A DNA stretch of 64,000 bases from an uncultured Lachnospiraceae bacterium. GTDB lineage: Bacteria; Bacillota; Clostridia; Lachnospirales; Lachnospiraceae. Shown piece after piece: positions 36,188-45,428 of the stretch. The notes under the pieces were generated by a model. That model worked only from the letters and a program-made list of their open reading frames with translations. It did not search any database and was not told the DNA's origin. The position numbers and the translations under genes were made by a program. The DNA is taken from NCBI GenBank assembly GCA_934320895.1, contig CAKRFY010000005.1, positions 70,961 to 134,960 on the forward strand, written 5' to 3'. Numbering within the stretch: the first letter of the stretch is position 1; each line of letters begins with the position of its first letter.

Positions 36188-38341
36188 ATGGCATCAACAT
36201 TTTTTGGATTAAATATAGCAGTATCCGGAATGAACACATACAATGCCGTGCTAAATACAACAGCACACAATATATCCAACACAAAAACAAAAGGATATTC
36301 AAAGCAGGTAGTAAACCAGCAGGCAAAAAATGCATTGTCACTTAAGACATCATTCGGAATGCAGGGAACAGGTGTTGAAGTTACCGAAATAGCAAACACA
36401 AGAGATTCCTATTACGATTACAAATATAGAAAAAGCACAACAACATTCGGATATTATGATGCAGCCAAATATTATATGAGCAGCATTGAAGATTATCTGT
36501 ATGTAAAAGATGACAAAAGCGGTGGACTTTCAACATCACTTGACTCATTCTTCAAATCACTTATAAATATGACGACAGATTCGACAGATACTACAAAAAG
36601 AGCAGAAGCAGCAGGATATGCGGATGCACTCGGAGAGTATGCAAGAAAAATGTCAACAAATCTCCAGACACTTCAGAATGATCTGAACACAGAGATAAGC
36701 AATACAATAAGACAGATAAATGGATATGCAGAGCAGATAGCATCACTCACAAAGCAGATAAATTCACTTGAAGTGTATGGAAACAAAGCAAACGACCTTC
36801 GTGACCAGAGAGCGAGAATACTCGACGAACTTTCACAGCTTGCTGACGTTGAAGTCACAGAAAAAGAGCCAGAAGGCGGAAGTGGACTTCATCAGTATAT
36901 AGTTGCACTCGGTGGAAATATTCTTGTAGACACATATTCATACAAGACAATAGAAACAGAAACAGCAACAACAAAAGATAATCAGTGTGATGTTCAGGGA
37001 CTTTACGGGCTCAGATGGAGTGATGGACAGTCATTTAATATAAGAAGTTCGGTACTAGGAGGAAAACTCCAGGCATTATTTGAAATAAGAGACGGAAACA
37101 ACGGAGAAAACTTCTCTGCAAAACTTGCAAATAATGGCACAAATTCATGCATAAACACTGTTAATGGCAGATCAACTATCACATTATCAGCAGAATTCGT
37201 AAGCGGAGCAAACAACTGTGACCTTGCAAAACTAAGCATACCAGAATCAAACGCCTGCCTTACTATAGGTGGGAGAGATTATAAATATGATTCATTTGAA
37301 GTGTCAGTAGCACTAGATGGAACATATACATATACATTTACACTGTCAGAAAATTTGGATGCAGCAGATGAAAAAAACATCAAAGCCGCTTATGACAAAC
37401 AGGAATCAGCCACAATAGGTGATGCAGTAGACTTCAGAGGAATACCTTACTACATGTCACAGTTAAATGAATTTATCCGAACATTCTCGGCTAATATAAA
37501 CCAGCTTCAGAATATAGGATATGACATGGACAATAATCATGGAGTAGACTTATTTGTAGGAACTGATAACAGTACAGGCAAACAGATGGACATGATCGAG
37601 CTTATCAGAAGCACAAAAGACGGCTATTATTATCTGAATGGAAGTAAAGTATTTTCAGGTAAAGTAACAGGAGGCGCTACAGACACTCCAGCAGCAACAG
37701 CAGGTTCAGATCTTGCTACATACCTTAAAAATAATGACTATACGATAAAAGCAAAATCTGAATCAAATGTAAGTGACAATGGAATAAACGGAAATGTATA
37801 TACACTTTTAAATAAAGATGGAGATGAAGTAGAAACAGTATTTGTACCAGATGATCAAAATAGCTTATTTAAATTCAGTTCATCAACAAAGGCAGATGCA
37901 AACGGAAATATCCATTCATCATACTATGGCATAACCGCAGCACGTTTCCAGGCAAACAAAGATGTAGTAAAAGATGGAAGACTTATCGCAGCAGCTAAAT
38001 ATCCAAAGGAAAAAACAGGTATCTCAGAATCAGGAAACCTTGACAGACTAGTAGCACTGCAGAACGATCAGAATGTATTTAAACAGGGAACACCGACAGC
38101 ATTCCTTCAGATAATGACAGCAACGATCGGTGTAGACTCAAACAAAGTCGTTGCAGCAGCAACAAACTCAGAAAATATACAGAAGTCTATCGAAAACAGA
38201 AGACTTTCAGTAATGGGCGTAGATGAAGATGAGGAAGCACAGAACCTCGTGATCACACAGAATCTGTTAAATGCACAGTACAGAGTGATCTCTGTAATGA
38301 ATGAGGTACTTGACAAACTTATAAATCAGACAGGAGTATAA
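36188..38341 (+). CDS. flgK: Flagellar hook-associated protein 1 (FlgK), copy 2
   Basis: A second FlgK of 717 residues. Its D0 helix reads FFGLNIAVSGMNTYNAVLNT, then TAHNISNTKTKGYSKQ, and the C-terminus DEDEEAQNLVITQNLLNAQY then RVISVMNEVLDKL. The terminal helices resemble copy 1, but the roughly 600-residue middle is unrelated in detail, so this is an old duplication and not a recent copy. Both may assemble in the same junction, or one may replace the other under different conditions. Confidence 0.92.
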   Translation: MASTFFGLNIAVSGMNTYNAVLNTTAHNISNTKTKGYSKQVVNQQAKNALSLKTSFGMQGTGVEVTEIANTRDSYYDYKYRKSTTTFGYYDAAKYYMSSIEDYLYVKDDKSGGLSTSLDSFFKSLINMTTDSTDTTKRAEAAGYADALGEYARKMSTNLQTLQNDLNTEISNTIRQINGYAEQIASLTKQINSLEVYGNKANDLRDQRARILDELSQLADVEVTEKEPEGGSGLHQYIVALGGNILVDTYSYKTIETETATTKDNQCDVQGLYGLRWSDGQSFNIRSSVLGGKLQALFEIRDGNNGENFSAKLANNGTNSCINTVNGRSTITLSAEFVSGANNCDLAKLSIPESNACLTIGGRDYKYDSFEVSVALDGTYTYTFTLSENLDAADEKNIKAAYDKQESATIGDAVDFRGIPYYMSQLNEFIRTFSANINQLQNIGYDMDNNHGVDLFVGTDNSTGKQMDMIELIRSTKDGYYYLNGSKVFSGKVTGGATDTPAATAGSDLATYLKNNDYTIKAKSESNVSDNGINGNVYTLLNKDGDEVETVFVPDDQNSLFKFSSSTKADANGNIHSSYYGITAARFQANKDVVKDGRLIAAAKYPKEKTGISESGNLDRLVALQNDQNVFKQGTPTAFLQIMTATIGVDSNKVVAAATNSENIQKSIENRRLSVMGVDEDEEAQNLVITQNLLNAQYRVISVMNEVLDKLINQTGV

Positions 38342-38362
38342 AACATCAAAAGGGGGACTAAC

Positions 38363-39907
38363 ATGCGAGTAACAAATTCCATGATTTCAAATAGTGCTTC
38401 GGCACATATTTCAAATGCAAAAAACAGTCTTTTAAAATATTCGGACCAGTACACAACACAGAAAAAGATACAGAGACCATCGGATGATCCGACAGTAGCT
38501 GTTCGTTCTCTGAAACTTCGCACAACATATTCACAGCTTACACAGTATGCTGAGAAGAATGTAAAAGATGCCATGAGCTGGATGAATACAACAGAAACAG
38601 CACTGACAAACATATCAAAGAAATTTGATAACATGAAATCATACTTTAACCAGGGAGCAAATGATTATCTTAAAGCAGATAATAGAAAAGATGTGTTAAC
38701 AACACTTCAGCAGTATGTAAAATCTATATTTGAAGATGAGGCAAATACTGATTATTCAGGAAGATATGTATTTACTGGGTACAGAACGGATACATCGCTT
38801 TTATTTACGGAAAGAACAGATAAACTTTCGTATCAGATAAATGAGAACTTTTCATATGATTCATTTGACAGCATTACTGTAGTAACAGGTGGTGCAAATT
38901 ATGCAGATGGAAAGACTGGTCAGGATTATATAACTTCTACAGCAAAGAAGAATGATGTTTATCAGTTAAGACTTGCATATGATAACTGTTCAGATAAAGA
39001 ATTTCAGAAATATGGTTCAACTGGGAGCAATATAGTAATATCATTTAAAGATAGCAACGGAAATATTACTAAGACGTATGCACCGAATGGTTACAATCCA
39101 AAACCAGACAAAGAGATCACAACAATGAAATCAACTGATAAAAATCCTGATGCATATGTTGTTGGCGACGATGAAGTTAGGTATCTTTATGATACAGGTG
39201 AAGTGCTTGTTGGAAAGAATGTATATTCCGAAATACAAAATGCTCAGGCTGATTTTACAGTTACATATGTAAAAAATAATTTTGAGAAAAATGATATCAA
39301 ACCTGAAATGTATTTTGAATGTACGGCGTATGATTCTGTGAATAGTAAGACAACCAATTATGCTGATCCAAGTGATCAGGAAATTCAATACGAGATAAAT
39401 TATGGTCAGAACATAATAGTAAATACGCAGGCAAAAGATGCTATAAGCACTGACATCTACAGAGTAGTAGATTATATTGCAACAACAGTAAAATATGTAG
39501 ATGAAGTAGAAACAAAACTTGATGAAGTGGATAAGATGATTAAAAATACCACAGATAAGACAAAACTTGCATCATTAAACAGTCTTAAAACTGCATTAGA
39601 AACGGAAAAAGATCTTCGTGGAAAAGTAATGACAGAAGCTTTTGGAATGGGACTTACCATGATAGACGAGGCAGCACAGAAAGTAAGTGTAGCAACTTCA
39701 GAACTTGGAGCCAAATATAATAGAGCGCAGCTTACATCCAACAAGCTTCTTGATGAACAGACAGATGCCGAAGATAAATTGTCTGAAAATGAGGATGTAA
39801 GTCTTACTGATATATATATAAATCTTACACAGGCAGATAATCTTTATCAGGCATCATTGTCGGCAACAGCAAAGATACTTGGAAATTCGCTTCTTAATTA
39901 TATTTAA
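38363..39907 (+). CDS. flgL: Flagellar hook-associated protein 3 (FlgL)
   Basis: A 514-residue second junction protein between FlgK and flagellin. The flagellin-like N-terminus is MRVTNSMISNSASAHISNAK with KKIQRPSDDPTVAVRSLKLR, and the C-terminus SLTDIYINLTQADNLYQASL then SATAKILGNSLLNYI. The larger size compared with E. coli FlgL (317) is due to an inserted central domain (about 150-340). The SD AAGGGGG is strong. It ends before a 96-bp gap leading to fliW. Confidence 0.94.
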   Translation: MRVTNSMISNSASAHISNAKNSLLKYSDQYTTQKKIQRPSDDPTVAVRSLKLRTTYSQLTQYAEKNVKDAMSWMNTTETALTNISKKFDNMKSYFNQGANDYLKADNRKDVLTTLQQYVKSIFEDEANTDYSGRYVFTGYRTDTSLLFTERTDKLSYQINENFSYDSFDSITVVTGGANYADGKTGQDYITSTAKKNDVYQLRLAYDNCSDKEFQKYGSTGSNIVISFKDSNGNITKTYAPNGYNPKPDKEITTMKSTDKNPDAYVVGDDEVRYLYDTGEVLVGKNVYSEIQNAQADFTVTYVKNNFEKNDIKPEMYFECTAYDSVNSKTTNYADPSDQEIQYEINYGQNIIVNTQAKDAISTDIYRVVDYIATTVKYVDEVETKLDEVDKMIKNTTDKTKLASLNSLKTALETEKDLRGKVMTEAFGMGLTMIDEAAQKVSVATSELGAKYNRAQLTSNKLLDEQTDAEDKLSENEDVSLTDIYINLTQADNLYQASLSATAKILGNSLLNYI

Positions 39908-40003
39908 TTATATTAAAAAAATCAGAACAAATGGAAAGGATGCCGGATGTGATGACAGTGAGCTCATTGCCTCCGGTATTCTAAACTCAGAATGGAGGTT
40001 TGT

Positions 40004-40471
40004 ATGAAGGTAGATACAAAATATTTTGGTGAGATAGAGATAGCTGACGATAAGATAATTCATTTTGAAAATGGAATTATGGGATTTGAGGAATATAAAG
40101 ATTTCACGCTTCTCTATGATATAGAAGCAGAAAAAAGACCATTTTTTTCATGGCTTCAGTGTGTGACAGAAAAAGGACTTGCATTTCCCGTTGTAAATCC
40201 GTTAAATGTCATAAAAGATTATGATCCTGTAGTCGAGGAAGCTTTACTTGAGCCGCTCGGAGAACTCAAAGACGAAGATATAGTACTTCTTGTACTTGCA
40301 ACAATACCAAAAGATGTAAAAGAAACATCAGTAAATATGAAAGCGCCTATCATAGTAAACGCTGCAAATGGCAAGGCTATTCAGGTGATTCTTGAAAAGG
40401 GTGACTATAAGATAAAACATAAAATAATAGAAGATACAAGCAAAGAACAACAGGAGGGGGAGAAATGTTAG
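40004..40471 (+). CDS. fliW: Flagellar assembly factor FliW
   Basis: A 155-residue FliW (MKVDTKYFGEIEIADDKIIH, ENGIMGFEEYKDFTLLYD, FSWLQCVTEKGLAFPVVNP). In Bacillus FliW binds flagellin and CsrA in a partner switch: when flagellin is secreted, FliW is freed and removes CsrA from the flagellin mRNA. ATG 40004 follows GGAGG; a GTG-type extension upstream has no SD. It overlaps csrA by 7 bp, so the two are translationally coupled. The leader contains several GGA triplets (AATGGAAAGGA near 39931, AATGGAGG at the SD) that might bind CsrA for feedback. Confidence 0.95.
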   Translation: MKVDTKYFGEIEIADDKIIHFENGIMGFEEYKDFTLLYDIEAEKRPFFSWLQCVTEKGLAFPVVNPLNVIKDYDPVVEEALLEPLGELKDEDIVLLVLATIPKDVKETSVNMKAPIIVNAANGKAIQVILEKGDYKIKHKIIEDTSKEQQEGEKC

Positions 40472-40695
40472 CATTAGCCAGAAAAATAAACCAGTCTATC
40501 ATGATAGGCAATGATATTGAGATAACATTGCTTGAGATAAAAGGTGATCAGGTGAAGATAGGAATAAATGCACCAAAATCTGTACCTATATATAGAAAAG
40601 AAATTTATGTGCAGATACAGGATGAAAATAAAAAAGCCTCAGAGGGAGAGGTGGATGTAGAAGCATTAAATAAGTTATTTTCGGTTAAAGCCTAA
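40465..40695 (+). CDS. csrA: Translational repressor CsrA
   Basis: A 76-residue CsrA/RsmA. It has the canonical start MLALARKINQSIMIGNDIEI, the VKIGINAPKSVPIYRKEIY core with the RNA-binding basic residues, and a C-terminal extension (EVDVEALNKLFSVKA) as in flagellar CsrA. It dimerises and binds GGA motifs in mRNA leaders; its main target here is likely the flagellin leader at 44052-44086. A sigma-28 promoter for the next operon overlaps its stop codon. Confidence 0.97.
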   Translation: MLALARKINQSIMIGNDIEITLLEIKGDQVKIGINAPKSVPIYRKEIYVQIQDENKKASEGEVDVEALNKLFSVKA

Positions 40696-40719
40696 AAAAA
40701 AGCAGGTATTTGCCGATAT
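40693..40719 (+). promoter_or_regulatory. Sigma-28 promoter of flaG-fliD-fliS
   Basis: TAAA (40693-40696), a 15-bp spacer and GCCGATAT (40712-40719), an essentially perfect SigD consensus. The TAA of the -35 is also the csrA stop codon. Confidence 0.9.
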
Positions 40720-40878
40720 AAAGGATAAAGAAGTTTTTGCTTTTTAGATTGAATTAAAAAGTAAAAATATATGCAGATAATTGTAAAAAAATTTATCTGG
40801 ATTATATTAAATGGATTTTTTGATAATTCAGATAAATGTAACAACATAACATGAAAATCACACGGAGGTGACACTATT

Positions 40879-41298
40879 ATGGAAATAGAATCAATCAAGT
40901 CAATAGGAAACAAAAATTCAGCAGCTTCATATGTACCGCCTGTAGCAGACGCATCTGGTAATTCTGTAAAAGTTGTCAATGATACACCTAAAACAGCAGA
41001 GACAACAAGTGCAAATCAGAATGTAGAAAGTCAGAATGTAGCTAATGAGGCAACTATGGCAACTAAAAAAGTAGCCCAGAGTACTATAGACAGTACTATA
41101 TCTGGAACAAATTCAAAGATAAAGATGTCGAATACACAGCTTCAATATTCAGTTGATAAGGATACTCAGCGTATATCTATCAAGATAATTGACAAAGATA
41201 CTGATAAGGTCATACGTGAGGTACCACCTGAAGAAACATTGGAGGCGATTAAAAAAATATGGGAGATTGCGGGTATTATAGTGGATGAAAAGAGATAA
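40879..41298 (+). CDS. flaG: Flagellar protein FlaG
   Basis: A 139-residue protein with a disordered Ser/Thr/Ala-rich N-terminus and the FlaG core (LQYSVDKDTQRISIKIIDKD, then TDKVIREVPPEETLEAIKKI). FlaG affects filament length in other bacteria; its exact role is unknown. It leads the fliD operon behind a sigma-28 promoter, with a leader of about 150 nt; the SD is GGAGGTGA. Confidence 0.9.
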   Translation: MEIESIKSIGNKNSAASYVPPVADASGNSVKVVNDTPKTAETTSANQNVESQNVANEATMATKKVAQSTIDSTISGTNSKIKMSNTQLQYSVDKDTQRISIKIIDKDTDKVIREVPPEETLEAIKKIWEIAGIIVDEKR

Positions 41299-41323
41299 CA
41301 GATTGATATAAGGAGGAATCACC

Positions 41324-42874
41324 ATGCCAATAAGAATGACGGGACTTACATCAGGACTTGATACAGAATCAATTGTAAGTGCATTGATGTCAGCACAGCG
41401 AACAAAACAGACAAAGGTTGAGAATAAAAAGCAGAAGCTTGAGTGGAAACAGGAAATCTGGAAGGGACTTAATACTAAAATTTATGGATTTTATAAAGAC
41501 TCTCTTTCAAAAATGAAATATAGTTCGAATTATTCTACAAAGAAAGCAGCAGTAAGTGATTCTACAAAGCTTACAGCAACAGCATCAACAAAAGCAGCAG
41601 CAGGGTCATATAAAGTTGCAATAAAATCAATAGCATCAGCACAGTATGTAACAAGTGGAAAATTAGATTATAAAGATAGTGATGGAAAAACAGCAAAAGC
41701 AACAACATCTACAAAGCTTTCGGATCTTGGAATGGCTACAGGTACTGTTTTGAAATTAGGTGTTGGAGATAAGTCAGCGGATTTAGAAGTAAAAGATGAT
41801 ACTACAATCAGCGACTTTGTGAAATTTTGCAGTGATGCGGGAATTAATGCTACATTTGATGAAAAACAGCAGAGATTTTTCCTAAGTTCTAAAGATAGTG
41901 GGTCTGAAAATTCATTTTCTTTATCTGCAAATGGAATAACTAATAAAGATGCTTCAGCACTATCAAAACTTGGACTTAGTAATTTTGATGGTTCAACAGA
42001 TGTTAAGGAGTCAGATACAGATAATGATGTAAAAATGGTCGTTACTAAAGCTGATGACACAGAAGTTGTATATAATGGTGCAACACTTACAAGCAACAAT
42101 ACAAGTATAGATGTTGCAGGAGTTACATTAAACCTTTTAGGAACTACAGCAGCAGGAGAGACAGTGAATGTAACTGTAAGTAATGACACATCGGCTGTAT
42201 ATGATAATATCAAGGAGTTTATTACTGAATATAATAGTATTCTTAAAACAATGAATACATATTATGATGCATCATCAGCGAGTAGTTATGAAGTACTTAC
42301 AGATGACCAGAAAAAAGCAATGTCAGATGATGAAGTAGACAAGTGGAATACAAAGATTAAAGATTCTCTTCTTCGTAGAGACAGTACATTAAGTGGTCTT
42401 ATAACTACAATGAAAAGTGACATGATGGGAACTGTGACTGCATCAAATGGAAAGACATATTCACTTGCCAATCTTGGTATCACAACATCTGCAAAAAACT
42501 ATAGTGAAGGTGGGCTTCTCCACATAAAAGGTGATGAGGATGATGATGAGTTTGCAGATTCTACAAATACGCTTATGCAGATGCTTGAGGAAGATCCTGA
42601 CACGGTGAAAGAGGTATTATCAGGCCTTGCATCAAATCTTTATGATAGTTTAAACAAGAAAATGGGAACAACTACGATGAGTAGTGCGCTTACATTTTAT
42701 AATGATAAGGAAATGGCATCTCAGCTTTCTGATTATAAAAAAGAAATATCAGATTGGGAGTCGAAATTAAGTAGTATGGAAGAAAGATATTATTCCCAGT
42801 TTAGTGCAATGGAAACGGCACTTGCAAAACTTCAGAATCAGCAAAATACATTGTCTAGTTATCTAGGAAGTTGA
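41324..42874 (+). CDS. fliD: Flagellar filament cap protein FliD
   Basis: A 516-residue FliD/HAP2. The N-terminus is IRMTGLTSGLDTESIVSALM and the C-terminal coiled coil is around WESKLSSMEERYYSQFSAME then TALAKLQNQQNTLSSYLG. The cap pentamer rotates at the tip and folds incoming flagellin. The SD AAGGAGG is strong, and it begins 25 bp after flaG. Confidence 0.95.
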   Translation: MPIRMTGLTSGLDTESIVSALMSAQRTKQTKVENKKQKLEWKQEIWKGLNTKIYGFYKDSLSKMKYSSNYSTKKAAVSDSTKLTATASTKAAAGSYKVAIKSIASAQYVTSGKLDYKDSDGKTAKATTSTKLSDLGMATGTVLKLGVGDKSADLEVKDDTTISDFVKFCSDAGINATFDEKQQRFFLSSKDSGSENSFSLSANGITNKDASALSKLGLSNFDGSTDVKESDTDNDVKMVVTKADDTEVVYNGATLTSNNTSIDVAGVTLNLLGTTAAGETVNVTVSNDTSAVYDNIKEFITEYNSILKTMNTYYDASSASSYEVLTDDQKKAMSDDEVDKWNTKIKDSLLRRDSTLSGLITTMKSDMMGTVTASNGKTYSLANLGITTSAKNYSEGGLLHIKGDEDDDEFADSTNTLMQMLEEDPDTVKEVLSGLASNLYDSLNKKMGTTTMSSALTFYNDKEMASQLSDYKKEISDWESKLSSMEERYYSQFSAMETALAKLQNQQNTLSSYLGS

Positions 42875-42932
42875 TAAAGAGTTATAAAATGTATAGTATT
42901 GCTTTTTTGTTGGAAAAGATATAAAATTATGA

Positions 42933-42966
42933 GTAGCGGCGGATGTGTAGATGTATTCGTCGCTAC
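42933..42966 (+). other. Hairpin between fliD and fliS
   Basis: GTAGCGGCG (42933-42941) pairs with CGTCGCTAC (42958-42966) with one G-U and a 16-nt loop. No U-run follows, so it may be an mRNA stability or processing element and not a terminator. Confidence 0.45.
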
Positions 42967-43000
42967 AATTAAAATTTATGAGAAACGGGGAAGAAAATAT

Positions 43001-43399
43001 ATGACACCGAACAAAAGAAATGCAGCACAGGCATATAAAATTAACGCCATAAAAACGGCATCTCCTGCAAGGCTGACAAGTATGCTATATGATGCAGCGG
43101 TTAGATTTACAGATATAAGCATAGAACTCATGGAAAATGATCCTAAAAATTATGAAGAAATAAATAAAAATTTGAAAAAGGCTCAGGAATGTATAATGGA
43201 ACTTAGGATGGGATTAGATTTTAAATATCCTGTGGCAGGAGAATTTGAGAAGGTTTATGACTATATTTACAGAAGACTCGTGGAAGGAAATATGAAAAAA
43301 GATGTTGAGATAGTTAAGGACACACTTACTCATATTCATACGATGCGTGATACATGGAAAGAAGTAGTCAGATTAAATAATGAAGGAAAAGCAAAGTAG
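43001..43399 (+). CDS. fliS: Flagellin export chaperone FliS
   Basis: A 132-residue helical chaperone (KRNAAQAYKINAIKTASPAR, LTSMLYDAAVRFTDISIELM) that binds the disordered C-terminus of flagellin and delivers it to the export gate. ATG 43001 lies after GGGGAAGA and gives the normal family length; the frame is open about 34 codons upstream, but that part is leader sequence with the hairpin. A helical gene follows 23 bp downstream. Confidence 0.93.
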   Translation: MTPNKRNAAQAYKINAIKTASPARLTSMLYDAAVRFTDISIELMENDPKNYEEINKNLKKAQECIMELRMGLDFKYPVAGEFEKVYDYIYRRLVEGNMKKDVEIVKDTLTHIHTMRDTWKEVVRLNNEGKAK

Positions 43400-43422
43400 A
43401 AAGGGGAGTTTGATAGCAGATA

Positions 43423-43917
43423 ATGGAAAACACAGTTGTTTATGTAACGATTCTCTTGGATTCACTTAAGAAAAAGGTTAAAATATTAAAAAAAATTTTT
43501 GAGTTGACAAAAGAACAGAATAGTATACTGAGTGAAAAAAATATTGAAAAAGTTGATGCGGAAGCATTTGATGATATCGTTGATAAAAAAGCAATATTGC
43601 TTGAAAAAATGCAGGAACTTGATGATGGCTTTGATACGATTTATAAAAAGGTATGTGTTTTTCTTAGTGAAAATAAAGAAGAGTATAAGCCACAAATTCT
43701 TGAAATGCAGAATTTAATAAGAGTGATTACAGAGATTGGCGTACAGATACAGCATCTTGAAATGCAGAATAAGACTAAGTTTAATACATTTATAAGAAAC
43801 AAACGGCATGCAATAAACGATTTTAAGCAGTCAAATAGGGTAGCAACATCATATTACCAGAATATGTCTAATCAGCATAGGGAGTGGCAGTCTCATTTTC
43901 TTGATCAAAAAAAATAA
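43423..43917 (+). CDS. Helical FlgN/FliT-like flagellar chaperone
   Basis: A 164-residue predicted coiled-coil protein (LLDSLKKKVKILKKIFELTK, KAILLEKMQELDDGFDTIYK). Shape, composition and place after fliS suggest the FlgN or FliT class of export chaperones; Clostridia often encode such a second FlgN-like protein here. I cannot tell which partner it serves; FliD is the natural guess for a FliT-like role. It is the last gene before the flagellin promoter. Confidence 0.65.
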   Translation: MENTVVYVTILLDSLKKKVKILKKIFELTKEQNSILSEKNIEKVDAEAFDDIVDKKAILLEKMQELDDGFDTIYKKVCVFLSENKEEYKPQILEMQNLIRVITEIGVQIQHLEMQNKTKFNTFIRNKRHAINDFKQSNRVATSYYQNMSNQHREWQSHFLDQKK

Positions 43918-43939
43918 ATAAAAAAGTTTCAAAAAACAC

Positions 43940-43966
43940 TAAAGTGATATATCAATTAACCGATAT
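43940..43966 (+). promoter_or_regulatory. Sigma-28 promoter of flagellin
   Basis: TAAA (43940-43943), a 15-bp spacer and ACCGATAT (43959-43966), with an expected leader of about 120 nt. Confidence 0.88.
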
Positions 43967-44051
43967 ATATATTGAGTAAGTTAATACTTATAAGAGCTTT
44001 TAACTATATGTGTACGGACAGATAGAAAAGCAGAACTATTAATTATTATCT

Positions 44052-44086
44052 CAATGGCATGGAAGCCATTGTAAATTCAAGGAGGA
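44052..44086 (+). promoter_or_regulatory. Two-site CsrA target in the flagellin leader
   Basis: Site 1: a 7-bp stem CAATGGC (44052-44058) with GCCATTG (44065-44071) holds loop ATGGAA, presenting AUGGA. Site 2: AAGGAGGA (44079-44086), the Shine-Dalgarno. A loop GGA plus an SD GGA is how CsrA blocks translation of B. subtilis hag. FliW and CsrA are encoded 3.4 kb upstream. Confidence 0.8.
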
Positions 44087-44093
44087 AAACATT

Positions 44094-44921
44094 ATGATAG
44101 TACAGCATAATATGACAGCGTTAAATGCTAACAGACAGTTAAGCATCACAAACACAAACCTTGCAAGAAGCACAGAAAAACTTTCTTCAGGTTATAGAAT
44201 CAACCGTGCATCAGATGATGCGGCAGGACTTTCTATTTCAGAAAAGATGCGTGGACAGATTAGAGGTCTTAATCAGGCATCTACAAATGCTCAGGATGGT
44301 CAGTCACTTATTCAGACAGCAGAAGGTGCTATGGGTGAGATTCATTCAGTTCTTCAGAGAATGAGAGAACTTGGAGTTCAGGCAAAGAACGATACATATG
44401 AGAATGCTGATCGTACAAAGATTCAGGATGAGGTTAAAGCACTTGAATCAGAAATCACTAGAATTGCTAGTCAGACACAGTTTAACCAGATGAATCTTCT
44501 TGATGGTACATTTACAGGTAAGCAGTTCCAGGTTGGTGCTAATGATGGTCAGACAATTGGAGTTGCAATTACTACATTAACAGCAGCAGCTCTTTCTGTA
44601 AATGGTATTGCAAGCAAGATTGGTAAGGCTGCTAAGGGTTCATCAGTTGGTAGTATTCTTACTACAATTGATAAAGCTATTACAAATGTATCTGCAAAGA
44701 GATCAGCTCTTGGTGCTCTTTCAAATAGACTTGATCATACAATTACAAATGCTGATAATATGGCGGAAAATCTTCAGTCTTCAGAGAGTAAGATTCGTGA
44801 TGTAAATATGGCAACAGAAATGGTATCTTACTCAAGCAAGAGCATTCTTCAGCAGGCTGGACAGTCTATGCTTTCTCATGCAAATCAAGCTACACAGGGT
44901 GTACTTTCATTACTTCAGTAA
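44094..44921 (+). CDS. fliC: Flagellin
   Basis: A 275-residue flagellin made almost only of the conserved D0/D1 helices: N-terminal [54 protein letters not shown] (residues 87-100), and C-terminal [20 protein letters not shown]. The variable D2/D3 region is reduced to about 60 residues (150-210), so glycans would sit on a short surface-exposed segment rich in Ser and Thr. Its own sigma-28 promoter, CsrA leader and terminator make it a single-gene unit. The glycosylation island begins right after. Confidence 0.97.
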   Translation: MIVQHNMTALNANRQLSITNTNLARSTEKLSSGYRINRASDDAAGLSISEKMRGQIRGLNQASTNAQDGQSLIQTAEGAMGEIHSVLQRMRELGVQAKNDTYENADRTKIQDEVKALESEITRIASQTQFNQMNLLDGTFTGKQFQVGANDGQTIGVAITTLTAAALSVNGIASKIGKAAKGSSVGSILTTIDKAITNVSAKRSALGALSNRLDHTITNADNMAENLQSSESKIRDVNMATEMVSYSSKSILQQAGQSMLSHANQATQGVLSLLQ

Positions 44922-45016
44922 TTAAGAATAAGAAATGTTTTGGAAAGCATATTTATATGTGTAAGAGACTAGGCAGAGTGTTATATATTTGTGTTATATT
45001 TATCACATGCACTCTG

Positions 45017-45047
45017 AAAGGAGTTGGCAATATGCCAACTCCTTTTT
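45017..45047 (+). terminator. Terminator of flagellin
   Basis: AAAGGAGTTGGCA (45017-45029) pairs perfectly with TGCCAACTCCTTT (45033-45045), loop ATA, then TT. Confidence 0.92.
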
Positions 45048-45083
45048 GAAATTAAAGTAAATGTAGGGAGAATAAAAATTGTT

Positions 45084-45398
45084 ATGAGTGAAAAGAAAGA
45101 ACAGATAAAAGCTACCATTGATGAAGTACAGGATATTATAGATTTATTTTACCAGCAGAATGATAAAGAAGCATTTGAAAAGTTAGATACTGTTTTAGAA
45201 AATATGACAATTTCTATAGATAATCTTGAATTGTACAAATTAGAAAATTCGGATTTTGATTTTGATGAAACAAAACTTTGTGAGATATTGAAAGAGTCCA
45301 TGGAAGCTTTACAGTCTGATGATAAAGTACTTATGGCGGATATACTTCAATATGATTTTATAGAGTATATAAATGAATTATTAGAACAAATGAAATAA
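45084..45398 (+). CDS. Small acidic helical protein of the glycosylation island
   Basis: A 104-residue protein starting at ATG 45084 (MSEKKEQIKATIDEVQDIID). It is predicted almost fully helical and acidic (ENSDFDFDETKLCEILKESM). It is not a family I can name with confidence; position between flagellin and the maf genes suggests a flagellar or glycosylation accessory factor, perhaps a chaperone-like subunit. The frame is open upstream through the flagellin terminator, but that is not coding. The SD (GGGAG) is rather distant. Confidence 0.6.
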   Translation: MSEKKEQIKATIDEVQDIIDLFYQQNDKEAFEKLDTVLENMTISIDNLELYKLENSDFDFDETKLCEILKESMEALQSDDKVLMADILQYDFIEYINELLEQMK

Positions 45399-45428
45399 TG
45401 TTATAATAGTTTGGAGTGATATGCATTT

